A program made the translations under genes and the position numbers. Below are positions 36,846 through 45,785 of a DNA stretch of 64,000 nucleotides, piece after piece (positions within the stretch are counted from its first letter, which is position 1; each line of letters begins with the position of its first letter). The stretch covers positions 28,284 to 92,283 of the forward strand of contig QBVH01000003.1 in the NCBI GenBank assembly GCA_003284445.1. Direction: 5' to 3'. The notes under the pieces are model-generated. The model worked only from the letters and a program-made list of their open reading frames with translations. It did no database searches and had not been told where the DNA came from. The DNA is from Prochlorococcus sp. AG-311-D23. GTDB taxonomy: Bacteria > Cyanobacteriota > Cyanobacteriia > PCC-6307 > Cyanobiaceae.

Positions 36846-38225
36846 TTAAGTATTATCTAAAGCATAGATTAAAGCTTGATTAATATTAGAAGCTTTTAAT
36901 ATTTTTAATTTTCGATTTGTTTCAAACTCGCTTGTATCTATTCCATCTGGGATAATTAATGTCTTATATCCAAGTCTTATAACTTCATTTATCCGTTGTT
37001 TCATTTGTCTGACTAATCTTAATTGACCAGCAAGACCTATTTCTCCTATGAAAACTACACCTTCTTCAAGTTCAATATTTTTTAAGCTCGAAACTATTGC
37101 GGCCGCTATTCCTAAATCAGCGCCAGGTTCTTCTACTTCTAATCCCCCGGCTACAGCTATGTAACAGTCATATCTTGAGAGTGAAAGATTCATATTTTTT
37201 TCTAGAACCGCCAAGATTTGATGAAGCCTGTTTATCTCAATACCAGTTGTGGTTCTTCTTGGACTTGCATAACTAGTGGGATTTAAAAGTGCTTGTATAT
37301 CGATGGCTAATGGTCTTGTTCCCTCACAAGTAACAATTGTTGAAATACCAGGTGCAGAGGTTTTGCTTAAAAATAATTCACTTGGATTAGACACCTCAGA
37401 TAATCCATCCGCCTGCATTTCAAAGACTCCAAGCTCAGAAGTGGCACCAAAGCGATTTTTTACTCCTCTGAGTAGTCTGTGAGAAGCGAATCGATCGCCC
37501 TCAAAAGTAAGTACTGCATCCACAAGATGCTCAAGAACTTTTGGTCCGGCTAACATTCCATCCTTTGTAACGTGACCGATGATCAAAAGAGATATATTTT
37601 GTCGTTTAGCAATTTGCTGTAAAGCTGCTGAGCATTCTCTAACTTGAGCTACTGAGCCTGGTGAACTTGATAAACTTTGATCATGCAAAGCCTGAACACT
37701 GTCAATCACTGCAACGTCAGGTTTTAAGTGATCGAGCTCTTTTATAACTAGCTCTAGATCTGTTTCTGCAAGTAAATGAAGATTGGACTTCGAATCCTCA
37801 ATTCGATTCCATCTGAGTTTTACTTGTTGAGCTGATTCTTCAGCAGCCACATAAAGGACTGATCTTTGATGAGCCATTTTAGTAGCACTTTGCAAAATTA
37901 AAGTGCTTTTCCCAATACCTGGGTCTCCTCCAATTAATACAAGTGATCCAGGTACTAATCCACCACCAAGTACTCTGTCTAACTCTTTATATCCACTTGA
38001 AATGCGTTCAATAAGTTGGTTTATTGTTTGGCTTATTAGTTCAGAACGATAGGGAGCTTTTTCTTTGGGAGAATTAATCTTTGTGTAAATAGATTTATCT
38101 GATTTTTGATTGATTTTTTCTTCTATTATTGAGTTCCATTCCCCACAATTGTTGCAGCGGCCAAAGAATTGCCTGGTTTGAGCACCGCAACTTTGACAGA
38201 CATAAATAGAGACAGAACGAGACAC
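36846..38225 (-). CDS. radA: DNA repair protein RadA
   Basis: 459 residues. An N-terminal zinc finger (CQSCGA...CNNCGEW), a RecA-like ATPase with Walker A GGDPGIGKST, the RadA-specific KNRFG motif in GVKNRFGATSELGVFEM, and a Lon-like C-terminal domain (GGLEVEEPGADL). RadA drives branch migration of recombination intermediates. Start GTG at 38225. It is divergent from rpaB. Confidence 0.96.
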   Translation of the reverse strand: MSRSVSIYVCQSCGAQTRQFFGRCNNCGEWNSIIEEKINQKSDKSIYTKINSPKEKAPYRSELISQTINQLIERISSGYKELDRVLGGGLVPGSLVLIGGDPGIGKSTLILQSATKMAHQRSVLYVAAEESAQQVKLRWNRIEDSKSNLHLLAETDLELVIKELDHLKPDVAVIDSVQALHDQSLSSSPGSVAQVRECSAALQQIAKRQNISLLIIGHVTKDGMLAGPKVLEHLVDAVLTFEGDRFASHRLLRGVKNRFGATSELGVFEMQADGLSEVSNPSELFLSKTSAPGISTIVTCEGTRPLAIDIQALLNPTSYASPRRTTTGIEINRLHQILAVLEKNMNLSLSRYDCYIAVAGGLEVEEPGADLGIAAAIVSSLKNIELEEGVVFIGEIGLAGQLRLVRQMKQRINEVIRLGYKTLIIPDGIDTSEFETNRKLKILKASNINQALIYALDNT

Positions 38226-38289
38226 TTAGTTGTAAAAAGGAAGTTGGCTGTAGTTGAATAAAGATAGTGATCTTTAATTGTTGGTGAAC

Positions 38290-38312
38290 CTGCGCTTAAG
38301 ATCTTGTCGCAG
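38290..38312 (+). promoter_or_regulatory. Small hairpin just upstream of rpaB
   Basis: Arms CTGCG and CGCAG (13-base loop) lie about 20 bases before the rpaB ATG. It could fold in the leader RNA and affect translation initiation. Weak evidence. Confidence 0.2.
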
Positions 38313-38331
38313 CCGCCAAAGCTAGGAACAA

Positions 38332-39078
38332 ATGACGGCCACAAGTCCCTCAAAGGAAACGATCCTCGTAGCTGATGATGAGGCAAGTATTAGGAGGATC
38401 CTAGAAACGCGCCTATCCATGATTGGCTATCAGGTGGTTACTGCTTGTGATGGAAATGAGGCTTTGGATCTTTTCAGGAATTGTGAGCCTGATTTGGTTG
38501 TACTCGATGTCATGATGCCTAAATTAGATGGATATGGAGTCTGCCAGGAACTAAGAAAGGAATCAGATGTTCCAATAGTCATGCTGACAGCCTTGGGAGA
38601 TGTTGCAGATAGAATTACTGGTCTAGAGCTAGGTGCTGACGATTATGTTGTCAAACCATTTAGCCCAAAAGAATTAGAAGCTAGAATCAGATGTGTCTTA
38701 AGAAGAGTAGAGAAAGAACAGATAGCAGGACTACCTAATTCAGGTGTCATTGCAGTAATGAATTTAAAGATTGATACAAATAAGCGTCAGGTTTATAGAA
38801 ACGATGAACGAATTCGATTAACAGGTATGGAATTTAGTCTTTTAGAACTGTTAGTCAGTCGTTCAGGAGAACCTTTTAGTCGAGGTGAGATTCTTAAAGA
38901 AGTTTGGGGATATACACCTGAAAGACATGTTGATACGAGAGTAGTGGATGTTCATATTTCTAGACTTAGATCAAAACTTGAGGATGATCCTGCAAATCCA
39001 GAACTAATACTTACTGCAAGAGGAACAGGTTATCTTTTTCAAAGAATTGTTGACTCTATGATTCCTGAAGGATCATAA
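38332..39078 (+). CDS. rpaB: OmpR-type response regulator RpaB
   Basis: 248 residues: receiver with phosphoacceptor Asp59 (VVLDVMMPK), VKPFSPKEL switch, and a winged helix with RLTGMEFSLLELLVSRSGEPF and HVDTRVVDVHISRLRSKLE. The overall pattern is that of RpaB (ycf27), the essential high-light regulator that binds HLR1 sites in photosystem and HLIP genes under NblS/Hik33. It is distinct from RpaA at 31429. The lipid cluster starts 4 bases downstream. Confidence 0.92.
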   Translation: MTATSPSKETILVADDEASIRRILETRLSMIGYQVVTACDGNEALDLFRNCEPDLVVLDVMMPKLDGYGVCQELRKESDVPIVMLTALGDVADRITGLELGADDYVVKPFSPKELEARIRCVLRRVEKEQIAGLPNSGVIAVMNLKIDTNKRQVYRNDERIRLTGMEFSLLELLVSRSGEPFSRGEILKEVWGYTPERHVDTRVVDVHISRLRSKLEDDPANPELILTARGTGYLFQRIVDSMIPEGS

Positions 39079-39082
39079 ATAA

Positions 39083-40408
39083 GTGGAAAAAAATCACTTA
39101 AATAATAAAACAAATCGTTCTAAAGCAATTAGGCGATTGGTGATTTGGTATCGCCGAAACTCAGCTGTAACAAGCCTTGTTGACACTGCAACAAGCTCAG
39201 CCACAGCAGCAAGTAATGTCGCAGGAACAGTTGTTTCTAATGCTGGTTCAGTTGTTAATAATGCTGGATCAATTGCTAGAAGTACATTAGAACCATTTGT
39301 GTTTGATCCCCTTAGAAGGCTCCAAGGTGGAGAAAGTACGGATGATAAAAATGCAATTCAAGATTCCGAAAGAATTTGGGTCGCTGTCGATGGAATGGGA
39401 GGAGATTATGCACCTGGAGCAATTCTTGATGGGTGTTTGAAATCTTTGTCTTTACTTCCATTGAAAATTAAATTTGTAGGTGAAATTGAGAAAGTAGAAA
39501 AAGCAGCGATTGAATCTGGTTTAAAAGAATCTCTAGACAAAGCTATCGAAGACGGCAAATTTCAATTAATTTCTAGTGGTCTTTCAGTTGGCATGGATGA
39601 AGAAGCCACTGCAGTGCGTAAAAAAAAGGATGCGAGCATCAATATTGCAATGAAATTGGTTAAGGAAGGAAAAGCTATGGGTGTTTATTCAGCTGGGAAC
39701 TCTGGAGCAATGATGGCCTCAGCTATTTTTAAATTGGGACGTTTAAAAGGAATTGATCGTCCAGCAATTGGAGCATTATTCCCAACTAAAGACCCTGGTC
39801 AACCTGTATTGGTTTTAGATGTTGGAGCAAATATGGATTGCAAGCCAACCTATTTGCATCAATTTGCTCTTCTTGGAAATATCTACAGTCGAGATGTTTT
39901 GCAGGTAGACAAGCCAAGAATAGGATTATTGAATATTGGTGAAGAATCATGTAAGGGTAATGATCTTTCTCTAGCAACTTATAAACTTTTAAACGAGGAA
40001 GAACGTTTTTGTTTTTCTGGAAATTGTGAAGGGCGAGATGTTTTATCAGGAGATTTTGATGTTGTGGTTTGTGATGGATTTACAGGAAACATTTTGCTTA
40101 AATTTTTAGAATCAGTAGGAAGCGTTCTTTTGGGAGTTTTAAGAGCTGAGTTGCCGAGAGGAAGAAGAGGCAAAGTTGGTTCTGCTTTTTTAAGAAATAA
40201 TTTAAAACGAATAAAGAAACGCCTAGATCATGCAGAACATGGTGGGGCTTTACTTCTAGGAATTAATGGAATTTGTGTGATTGGTCACGGAGGAAGTAAA
40301 GCTCTATCAGTTTTAAGTGCTCTAAGAGTTGTGCATTCAGCTGCCAGCCACGGAGTAATGGATGATTTAGCGGATTTAAATAAACCAGAAGTCTTAAAGT
40401 CTGATTAG
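39083..40408 (+). CDS. plsX: Phosphate acyltransferase PlsX with N-terminal extension
   Basis: 441 residues. The PlsX core, starting at about residue 97 (IWVAVDGMGGDYAPG), contains GVYSAGNSGAMMASAI and GLLNIGEESCKGND and converts acyl-ACP to acyl-phosphate for phospholipid synthesis. Family members are about 330-350 residues, so about 95 residues are extra: a basic segment, then an Ala/Ser/Val-rich run with near-repeats (VVSNAGSVVNNAGSI), perhaps a membrane-binding amphipathic helix. Start is GTG at 39083. It is 4 bases from the rpaB stop. Confidence 0.93.
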   Translation: MEKNHLNNKTNRSKAIRRLVIWYRRNSAVTSLVDTATSSATAASNVAGTVVSNAGSVVNNAGSIARSTLEPFVFDPLRRLQGGESTDDKNAIQDSERIWVAVDGMGGDYAPGAILDGCLKSLSLLPLKIKFVGEIEKVEKAAIESGLKESLDKAIEDGKFQLISSGLSVGMDEEATAVRKKKDASINIAMKLVKEGKAMGVYSAGNSGAMMASAIFKLGRLKGIDRPAIGALFPTKDPGQPVLVLDVGANMDCKPTYLHQFALLGNIYSRDVLQVDKPRIGLLNIGEESCKGNDLSLATYKLLNEEERFCFSGNCEGRDVLSGDFDVVVCDGFTGNILLKFLESVGSVLLGVLRAELPRGRRGKVGSAFLRNNLKRIKKRLDHAEHGGALLLGINGICVIGHGGSKALSVLSALRVVHSAASHGVMDDLADLNKPEVLKSD

Positions 40409-40457
40409 AACTGTCCTACCATGTGATTGACTTATGAAATGAGAGCTTTTTTTAGAT

Positions 40458-41474
40458 TTGATTAGCAATTCTCAATTGGAATCCGGAATATCTTTTGTGG
40501 GGTGCGGTAGCGCTACCCCACAAAAGGTAATAAGTAATCATCAACTTGGTCAGAGAGTGGATACTAACGATGAGTGGATTCAAAGTAGAACTGGTATTGG
40601 CGAAAGAAGGGTTATTGGAGAAAATGAGTCTTTGATTGATTTAGCTACTGATGCAGCACTGAATGCAATTGAAATGGCTAATTGGGATGTGAAAACTATC
40701 GATTTGATAATTCTTGCAACATCTACCCCAGAAGATTTATTTGGGTCGGCTCCAAAAATTCAATCAAATTTAGGAGCTTCCAATGCATTCGCTTTTGATT
40801 TAACTGCTGCTTGTAGTGGTTTTTTATTTGCGTTGGTAACTGCCTCACAATATTTAGCTTCTGGATCTATTAAAAGAGCTGTCGTGATTGGAGCAGACCA
40901 ATTATCAAAATGGGTAGATTGGGATGACAGAAAGACGTGTGTTTTGTTTGGAGATGGAGCAGGAGCAGTAGCTCTTGAGAGTTCTGGTGATGAAAGTGGT
41001 TTTATTGGATACGATTTGAAGTCAGATGGAAGTAAAGGAGGTTGCTTAAACCTTGCTCAATCAAATATTTTTTTAGATTTAGTTCAAGGAGCTACCCATC
41101 AAAAAGGGGAATATTTGCCAATAAAAATGGAGGGAAAGGAGGTTTACAAGTTTGCAGTTAAAGAAGTTCCAATCATTCTTGGAGAAATCTTAGAAAAATA
41201 TCAAATTAAGTCTGAGAAAATAGATTGGCTCTTATTACACCAAGCTAATCAAAGAATTCTTGATGCTGTAGCCTCAAGATTTTCTATACCATCACAAAAG
41301 GTGCTTTCAAATTTGAAACATTATGGGAACACCTCAGCAGCAACGATTCCATTGATGCTTGATGAGGCAGTTAGGGATAATAGGATTAAATCCGGAGACT
41401 TAATAGCATGTAGTGGATTTGGCGCTGGCTTGAGTTGGGGAGCCGCTTTGTTTTATTGGCATGGTCCCCATTAA
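40458..41474 (+). CDS. fabH: Beta-ketoacyl-ACP synthase III
   Basis: 338 residues. First condensation of fatty acid synthesis (acetyl-CoA plus malonyl-ACP). The catalytic Cys is in DLTAACSGFLFAL near residue 120, with His in LLLHQANQRI and Asn in HYGNTSAATIP. The start is TTG at 40458, supported by the early ISFVGCGSATP. A 12-bp hairpin lies in codons 12-23 (see separate entry). It is preceded by plsX and followed by fabD in 26 bases. Confidence 0.96.
   Translation: MISNSQLESGISFVGCGSATPQKVISNHQLGQRVDTNDEWIQSRTGIGERRVIGENESLIDLATDAALNAIEMANWDVKTIDLIILATSTPEDLFGSAPKIQSNLGASNAFAFDLTAACSGFLFALVTASQYLASGSIKRAVVIGADQLSKWVDWDDRKTCVLFGDGAGAVALESSGDESGFIGYDLKSDGSKGGCLNLAQSNIFLDLVQGATHQKGEYLPIKMEGKEVYKFAVKEVPIILGEILEKYQIKSEKIDWLLLHQANQRILDAVASRFSIPSQKVLSNLKHYGNTSAATIPLMLDEAVRDNRIKSGDLIACSGFGAGLSWGAALFYWHGPH
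40492..40526 (+). promoter_or_regulatory. GC-rich perfect hairpin inside the fabH coding start
   Basis: Left arm CTTTTGTGGGGT (40492-40503) and right arm ACCCCACAAAAG (40515-40526) pair perfectly over 12 bp around an 11-base loop. The loop edge forms a second palindrome, GGTAGCGCTACC. It starts 34 bases after the start codon, in a coding region with unusually GC-rich codons for this genome. It could affect ribosome loading, RNase cleavage or attenuation of the plsX-fabH transcript. Confidence 0.55.
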
Positions 41475-41500
41475 GCTGCTTACAATTAATCTAGAAAATC

Positions 41501-42397
41501 ATGACTATTGCCTGGGTCTTTCCTGGACAAGGCTCTCAAAAATTAGGAATGGCAAATTCGTTACTAGATTTGCCTGGTTCGAGAGATAGATTTGAATTGG
41601 CATCTCAAATTCTTGGAAGAGATCTTTGGAAAATCTGTTGTGGCGAAGGGATCCCAAATGAAGATATATATGATTTAAACGATACGAGAAATACTCAACC
41701 TGCACTTTTTGTTGTTGAGTCACTATTGGTTGATGATTTAAAAAGACAAGAAAGGGAGACCCAATTAATTGCAGGACACAGTCTCGGAGAGATAGTTGGT
41801 CTTTATTCAGCAGATGTTTTAGATGCGAAGACAGCGTTATTGCTATTAAAGAAAAGATCTGAATTGATGGCACTTGCTGGAGGAGGAGCAATGATTGCTG
41901 TTTTGGGCTTTGATCGAAATGAATTAGATGATTTGATTAGAGAAACTGAGGGAGCTGCAATAGCAAATGATAATAGTGAATCTCAAGTTGTTTTATCTGG
42001 TTCTCCAGAGGCAGTGAGGAACGTGGCTGATAATTTAAAATGTAAAAGAGCAATTCCTTTACAAGTTTCAGGTGCTTTTCACTCCAAATTTATGACTGAA
42101 GCATCTCAAAGTTTTGCTGAAGAACTTGATCAAGTAACTTTTCAAGATGCTCAAATTCCAGTTCTTAGCAATGTTGATCCAACTCCAGCTGTAAATGGTG
42201 ACATTTTGAAGGATCGCCTAAAAAAACAAATGACTACTGGAGTTAGATGGCGAGAGACTATGCATAAAATGGAAAAAGAAGGAATAACGACATTGGTCGA
42301 GATTGGACCTGGGAATGTTCTTAGTGGTCTTGCTAAACGCTCAATGAAAGGTGTACTTACAAGTCAAATATCAAATTCAAGTGATTTGGGTTATTAA
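41501..42397 (+). CDS. fabD: Malonyl-CoA:ACP transacylase
   Basis: 298 residues. The oxyanion region FPGQGSQ at the start, the nucleophile serine in GHSLGEIVGL, and SGAFHSKFM with the catalytic His, plus the ferredoxin-like subdomain. It loads malonyl groups onto ACP for FabH. It lies between fabH and plsC with spacers of 26 and 2 bases. Confidence 0.95.
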   Translation: MTIAWVFPGQGSQKLGMANSLLDLPGSRDRFELASQILGRDLWKICCGEGIPNEDIYDLNDTRNTQPALFVVESLLVDDLKRQERETQLIAGHSLGEIVGLYSADVLDAKTALLLLKKRSELMALAGGGAMIAVLGFDRNELDDLIRETEGAAIANDNSESQVVLSGSPEAVRNVADNLKCKRAIPLQVSGAFHSKFMTEASQSFAEELDQVTFQDAQIPVLSNVDPTPAVNGDILKDRLKKQMTTGVRWRETMHKMEKEGITTLVEIGPGNVLSGLAKRSMKGVLTSQISNSSDLGY

Positions 42398-42399
42398 TT

Positions 42400-43071
42400 T
42401 TGGAAAAATTTAGAGTCGTTACGGGAGTTCAAAAAATCCATAAAAATAGACCTCGCCAAAGTTTTGTATATGGTTGCGTCAGTTATCTTTTCGCTTTTCC
42501 GATTTTTCGTTTTTTGTTTAGAGGCAAAACAATAGGGATTTCGAATTTACCAAATATAGGTGGCGTTGTTGTTGTTTCTAACCACGGTTCCCATCTGGAC
42601 CCACCGATTTTGGGCCATGCTTTAGGTCGACCGGTGGCTTTTATGGCAAAGTCTGAACTTTTCAAGGTGCCCATATTGTCATTCATAATTTCTAGTTGTG
42701 GTGCCTATCCAGTTAAGAGAGGATCAGGAGATAGAGAGGCAATAAGAAATGCATCTAATCGATTAAGTGAAGGTTGGGCTACAGGTGTGTTTTTAGATGG
42801 AACCAGACAAGAAAATGGGAGAGTTAATGATCCTAAAGCAGGAGCTGCTCTCCTGGCAGCGAGGACAGGTTCCCCTATCCTTCCTGTGGCGATAATTAAT
42901 AGTCACAGAGCTTTTCCAAAAGGATCTCTTTTTCCCCGACTTGTATCTATTCATTTAAGAGTGGGTGTATTAATTCAACCCCCTAAAACAAAGAAAAGAG
43001 AAGATTTAATATCAACAACTAAAGAAATTCAAATATCTATAAATTCAATGTTGGATGAAGGCCTAATATAA
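42400..43071 (+). CDS. plsC: 1-acyl-sn-glycerol-3-phosphate acyltransferase
   Basis: 223 residues. NHGSHLDPPIL is the NHx4D acyltransferase catalytic motif, FLDGTRQENG the glycerophosphate-binding one (the family usually has FPEGTRS, so this is a variant), and PILPVAI follows. It makes phosphatidic acid from lysophosphatidic acid. The TTG start is 3 bases after fabD. The set plsX-fabH-fabD-plsC joins chain initiation with glycerolipid assembly. Confidence 0.9.
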   Translation: MEKFRVVTGVQKIHKNRPRQSFVYGCVSYLFAFPIFRFLFRGKTIGISNLPNIGGVVVVSNHGSHLDPPILGHALGRPVAFMAKSELFKVPILSFIISSCGAYPVKRGSGDREAIRNASNRLSEGWATGVFLDGTRQENGRVNDPKAGAALLAARTGSPILPVAIINSHRAFPKGSLFPRLVSIHLRVGVLIQPPKTKKREDLISTTKEIQISINSMLDEGLI

Positions 43072-43127
43072 AAAATCAGAAATTAAGTTATCTCTAAAAG
43101 ATTAAAAATATTGGAACTTATGAATTT

Positions 43128-43790
43128 TTATTTTTGCTTATCGATTGGTGAAGTTGGATAGATGGGTAAGATTGTTCTCCAATTAGAATGAAAGTTTGAT
43201 TTTTGACAATATTCAGAAAAATTTATCAACGTAATAATATCTTTTTCTATATTAATTGAAGCCTTAATTGATGGATTTATTGCTTTTTTCTCGCTTATTA
43301 ATTGTGGAGAAATTATTTCACTAAATTCATGAAAATCTGACTCTTGGTGGATTTTAATTAATTGATACCTACCAGCTATAATGCCTCTGCGCGGTAAAAT
43401 ATCTTTTATCCAAAATGGATTAAAAGTTTGATTTTGATCAAGATATTTGTAAAGTCTTGGGGCCATTAAATGAAAGGAACTCATCGAATCGAGTGAACAA
43501 TTAATTTGCTGAGCAATTGTTCTAGCCATTGAGATAGTTAATCTTGTGCTGGTATAACTTCCAGGACCTTTTGCTACTGAAATTCGAATTATTTGCTTCC
43601 AAAATTTTCTAGGAAGGATTGTTTCTATACAACTAAATAATTTATTGGATAGTGCTCGACCAATATGGAATACTTCGCTTTTTATTATTGTTTCTTTATT
43701 CTCCATATCCTTGACTGCAATCCCAAAAGACTCTGATGTGCTATGTAAAGCTAATAAATATCTTGATTTTGATGTGTAGAAATTTTGCAA
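43128..43790 (-). CDS. tsaB: TsaB-type threonylcarbamoyladenosine synthesis protein
   Basis: 220 residues of the ASKHA fold. LLALHSTSESFGIAVKD and the diagnostic KGPGSYTSTRLTISMARTIA are visible, but later motifs are divergent. TsaB scaffolds TsaD in making t6A37 on tRNAs that read ANN codons. The TTG start is uncertain. It is convergent with plsC, downstream of ycf34 by 17 bases. Confidence 0.82.
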   Translation of the reverse strand: MQNFYTSKSRYLLALHSTSESFGIAVKDMENKETIIKSEVFHIGRALSNKLFSCIETILPRKFWKQIIRISVAKGPGSYTSTRLTISMARTIAQQINCSLDSMSSFHLMAPRLYKYLDQNQTFNPFWIKDILPRRGIIAGRYQLIKIHQESDFHEFSEIISPQLISEKKAINPSIKASINIEKDIITLINFSEYCQKSNFHSNWRTILPIYPTSPIDKQK

Positions 43791-43807
43791 TTAATTTACT
43801 ATGACTA

Positions 43808-44059
43808 TTATTTTGGAACTTCTTCTCCAGGACGCAGCCTGCTCCATTTCCCCTGATCAGGCTGAAAACTATCACATCCTCTAACATCCCATTCTATTCC
43901 TATTTCACTCTCAGGCATATCAAAAATATTGATGTGAATTTTTGGATTATTGCCCTGAAAATCTGGATCTTCAGAAAGATGCCTGACCCCATGATTTTCT
44001 TCAACTGTGTAGTAGGTCTTACATCTATCTACCCAAGAACAATCAACACAGATGCACAT
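43808..44059 (-). CDS. ycf34: Ycf34 family protein
   Basis: 83 residues. MCICVDCSWVDRCKTYYTVE at the start holds a cluster of cysteines, and CDSFQPDQGKWSRLRPGEE closes it. In Synechocystis, Ycf34 is known as an Fe-S-binding protein linked to photosynthetic electron flow. The CxCxxC spacing and a distant Cys suit a 4-ligand cluster. It is divergent from cca, whose TTG lies 30 bases away. Confidence 0.9.
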   Translation of the reverse strand: MCICVDCSWVDRCKTYYTVEENHGVRHLSEDPDFQGNNPKIHINIFDMPESEIGIEWDVRGCDSFQPDQGKWSRLRPGEEVPK

Positions 44060-44088
44060 AACTACTCAAGGAAAGTTTAGGTATTATT

Positions 44089-45282
44089 TTGATAATTAAA
44101 CACACGTTACTATCAAATGACCTTTTTGGAGATTTAAACCCAAAAGATTGGCCAATATCCATAGATGATTTGCCTCCTGGAAGTGCTTTGGTCGGAGGTT
44201 CTGTCAGAGATGGATTGCTGAACAAATTGAGTCCAAAACCTGATTTGGATTTTGTTATTCCAATAAGTGCTACTAAGTTCAGCGAGAATTTATCTGAAAA
44301 GATTAATGCCACTTTTATAAAGCTTGACGAAAAAAGAGATATTGCTCGATTAGTTATTAATGGATGGACTCTAGATTTTGCTAGACAAGTAGGAGTGAAT
44401 CTTAAAGATGATTTATCAAGGAGAGATTTTCGAATAAATGCAATTGCTTTAAAGCTCAAAGAAAAGCCAGAAATTTATGACCCGATGGGAGGAATGGATG
44501 ATTTAAAAAGTAAGAAAATTGTTGCGATAAGCGAGAAGAACTTGATTGATGATCCTTTGAGGCTTCTTAGAGGTTTTCGATTAATGTGTGAATTAGATTT
44601 TGAGTTAGATAAAAAAACTAAAAGGTTTCTAAAAAATAATGTAGAAAAATTAAATAATGTTGCACCTGAGAGGATAAAAATGGAGATCTTAAAAATTGTT
44701 CATTCAAAATGGAATTCCTCTGTTTGGCAAATATATTCAGAATTGCAATTATTGAAAAATTGGAATGACGATAATCTTATTTGTACGGAGCTAAAAAGAA
44801 AAGATATTGCCTCGAAAAATTTCTTACTTGGAAGTTTTTTAGCAAAGTTAACGTTTCTACTCAGCGATAAGGGCATGTCAAGACTGACGTTTAGTAAAAA
44901 TGAAATCAAAAGATGCAAGAACTTAAGGTTTTGGGTTCATAAAATTAATAATTTAGGTTTAGATGATCTTTCAGAAGATCAAAGATTTCAACTTCACATT
45001 GATATGGAAGAGGATTTGCCTTCTTTTATCCTTTTCTTGAAAGAAAGACATGCAGGCTCTTGGCTGGAGCGCTGGAAAGACCCTTCTGATCCTCTCTTTC
45101 ACCCTTCTTCTCCCTTTGACGGACATTTCCTCCAAAAGGTTTTTCGACTCCCCCCTGGCCCGCTCTTGGGAGAACTCATTAGACATCTTTCTAAGGAAAA
45201 AGCTTATGGAAGATTCTGCACAGATGCTGAGGCTTTGGAGGTCGCTCGTAAATGGACGCTGGAGAATTCACCCTTTTTGTGA
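44089..45282 (+). CDS. cca: CCA tRNA nucleotidyltransferase / poly(A) polymerase family
   Basis: 397 residues. GGSVRDGLLNK with PDLDFV carries the nucleotidyltransferase acidic residues, RRDFRINAIALKL follows, then DDPLRLLRGFRLMCELDFE. This is the class II family, and the tRNA encoded in this window lacks CCA, so the activity is needed. The start is TTG at 44089. CCA-adding versus poly(A) activity cannot be told from sequence. Confidence 0.88.
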   Translation: MIIKHTLLSNDLFGDLNPKDWPISIDDLPPGSALVGGSVRDGLLNKLSPKPDLDFVIPISATKFSENLSEKINATFIKLDEKRDIARLVINGWTLDFARQVGVNLKDDLSRRDFRINAIALKLKEKPEIYDPMGGMDDLKSKKIVAISEKNLIDDPLRLLRGFRLMCELDFELDKKTKRFLKNNVEKLNNVAPERIKMEILKIVHSKWNSSVWQIYSELQLLKNWNDDNLICTELKRKDIASKNFLLGSFLAKLTFLLSDKGMSRLTFSKNEIKRCKNLRFWVHKINNLGLDDLSEDQRFQLHIDMEEDLPSFILFLKERHAGSWLERWKDPSDPLFHPSSPFDGHFLQKVFRLPPGPLLGELIRHLSKEKAYGRFCTDAEALEVARKWTLENSPFL

Positions 45283-45349
45283 TTAACTACACAAATCAAA
45301 GTAATCTCGGCCGCATGCCGTCGTCTTCTTATCTCCTTTTTTTTTCTAA

Positions 45350-45781
45350 ATGAGTGTTCGCCTTTACGTCGGTAATTTGCCGCAGAATGTCAATGTTAAA
45401 GAACTTGAAGCCCTCCTAACATCCATTGGAGACGGAATCAAATTTAAAGCTGTTTTCGATAGAGATACCAAGGCTTGTAGGGGGTTTGGTTTTGCTAACG
45501 TCAAGGATGAGAATGTCTCAAATGAGCTTATTGAAAAATTTAATGGCTACGAATTTAACGGCAACAAATTGAGGGTTGAACGTTCCGAGCGGAAAGAATC
45601 AAATTCCAGTAATTCAAGAAGAGGTGCCAGTGCTAATAATGTAAATAAAGGTTCTAATCGCAAAGATGTTAAGAAAGTTGTACATAGCGATGCCCCAATT
45701 AAAGAAGCTCCAGATCCTAGATGGGCTGGGGAACTATCAAAGTTAAAGGATCTTTTAGCCAATCAAAAAACCCCCTCTTAA
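45350..45781 (+). CDS. RNA-binding protein with one RRM
   Basis: 143 residues. RNP2 is LYVGNLP at the start and RNP1 is CRGFGFANV near residue 45; the RRM occupies about residues 3-82. A Ser/Asn/Lys/Arg-rich linker follows, then a conserved-looking tail APDPRWAGELSKLKDLLA. Cyanobacterial Rbp proteins bind mRNA in cold response and mRNA localisation. It lies 67 bases after cca. Confidence 0.92.
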   Translation: MSVRLYVGNLPQNVNVKELEALLTSIGDGIKFKAVFDRDTKACRGFGFANVKDENVSNELIEKFNGYEFNGNKLRVERSERKESNSSNSRRGASANNVNKGSNRKDVKKVVHSDAPIKEAPDPRWAGELSKLKDLLANQKTPS

Positions 45782-45785
45782 ATGT

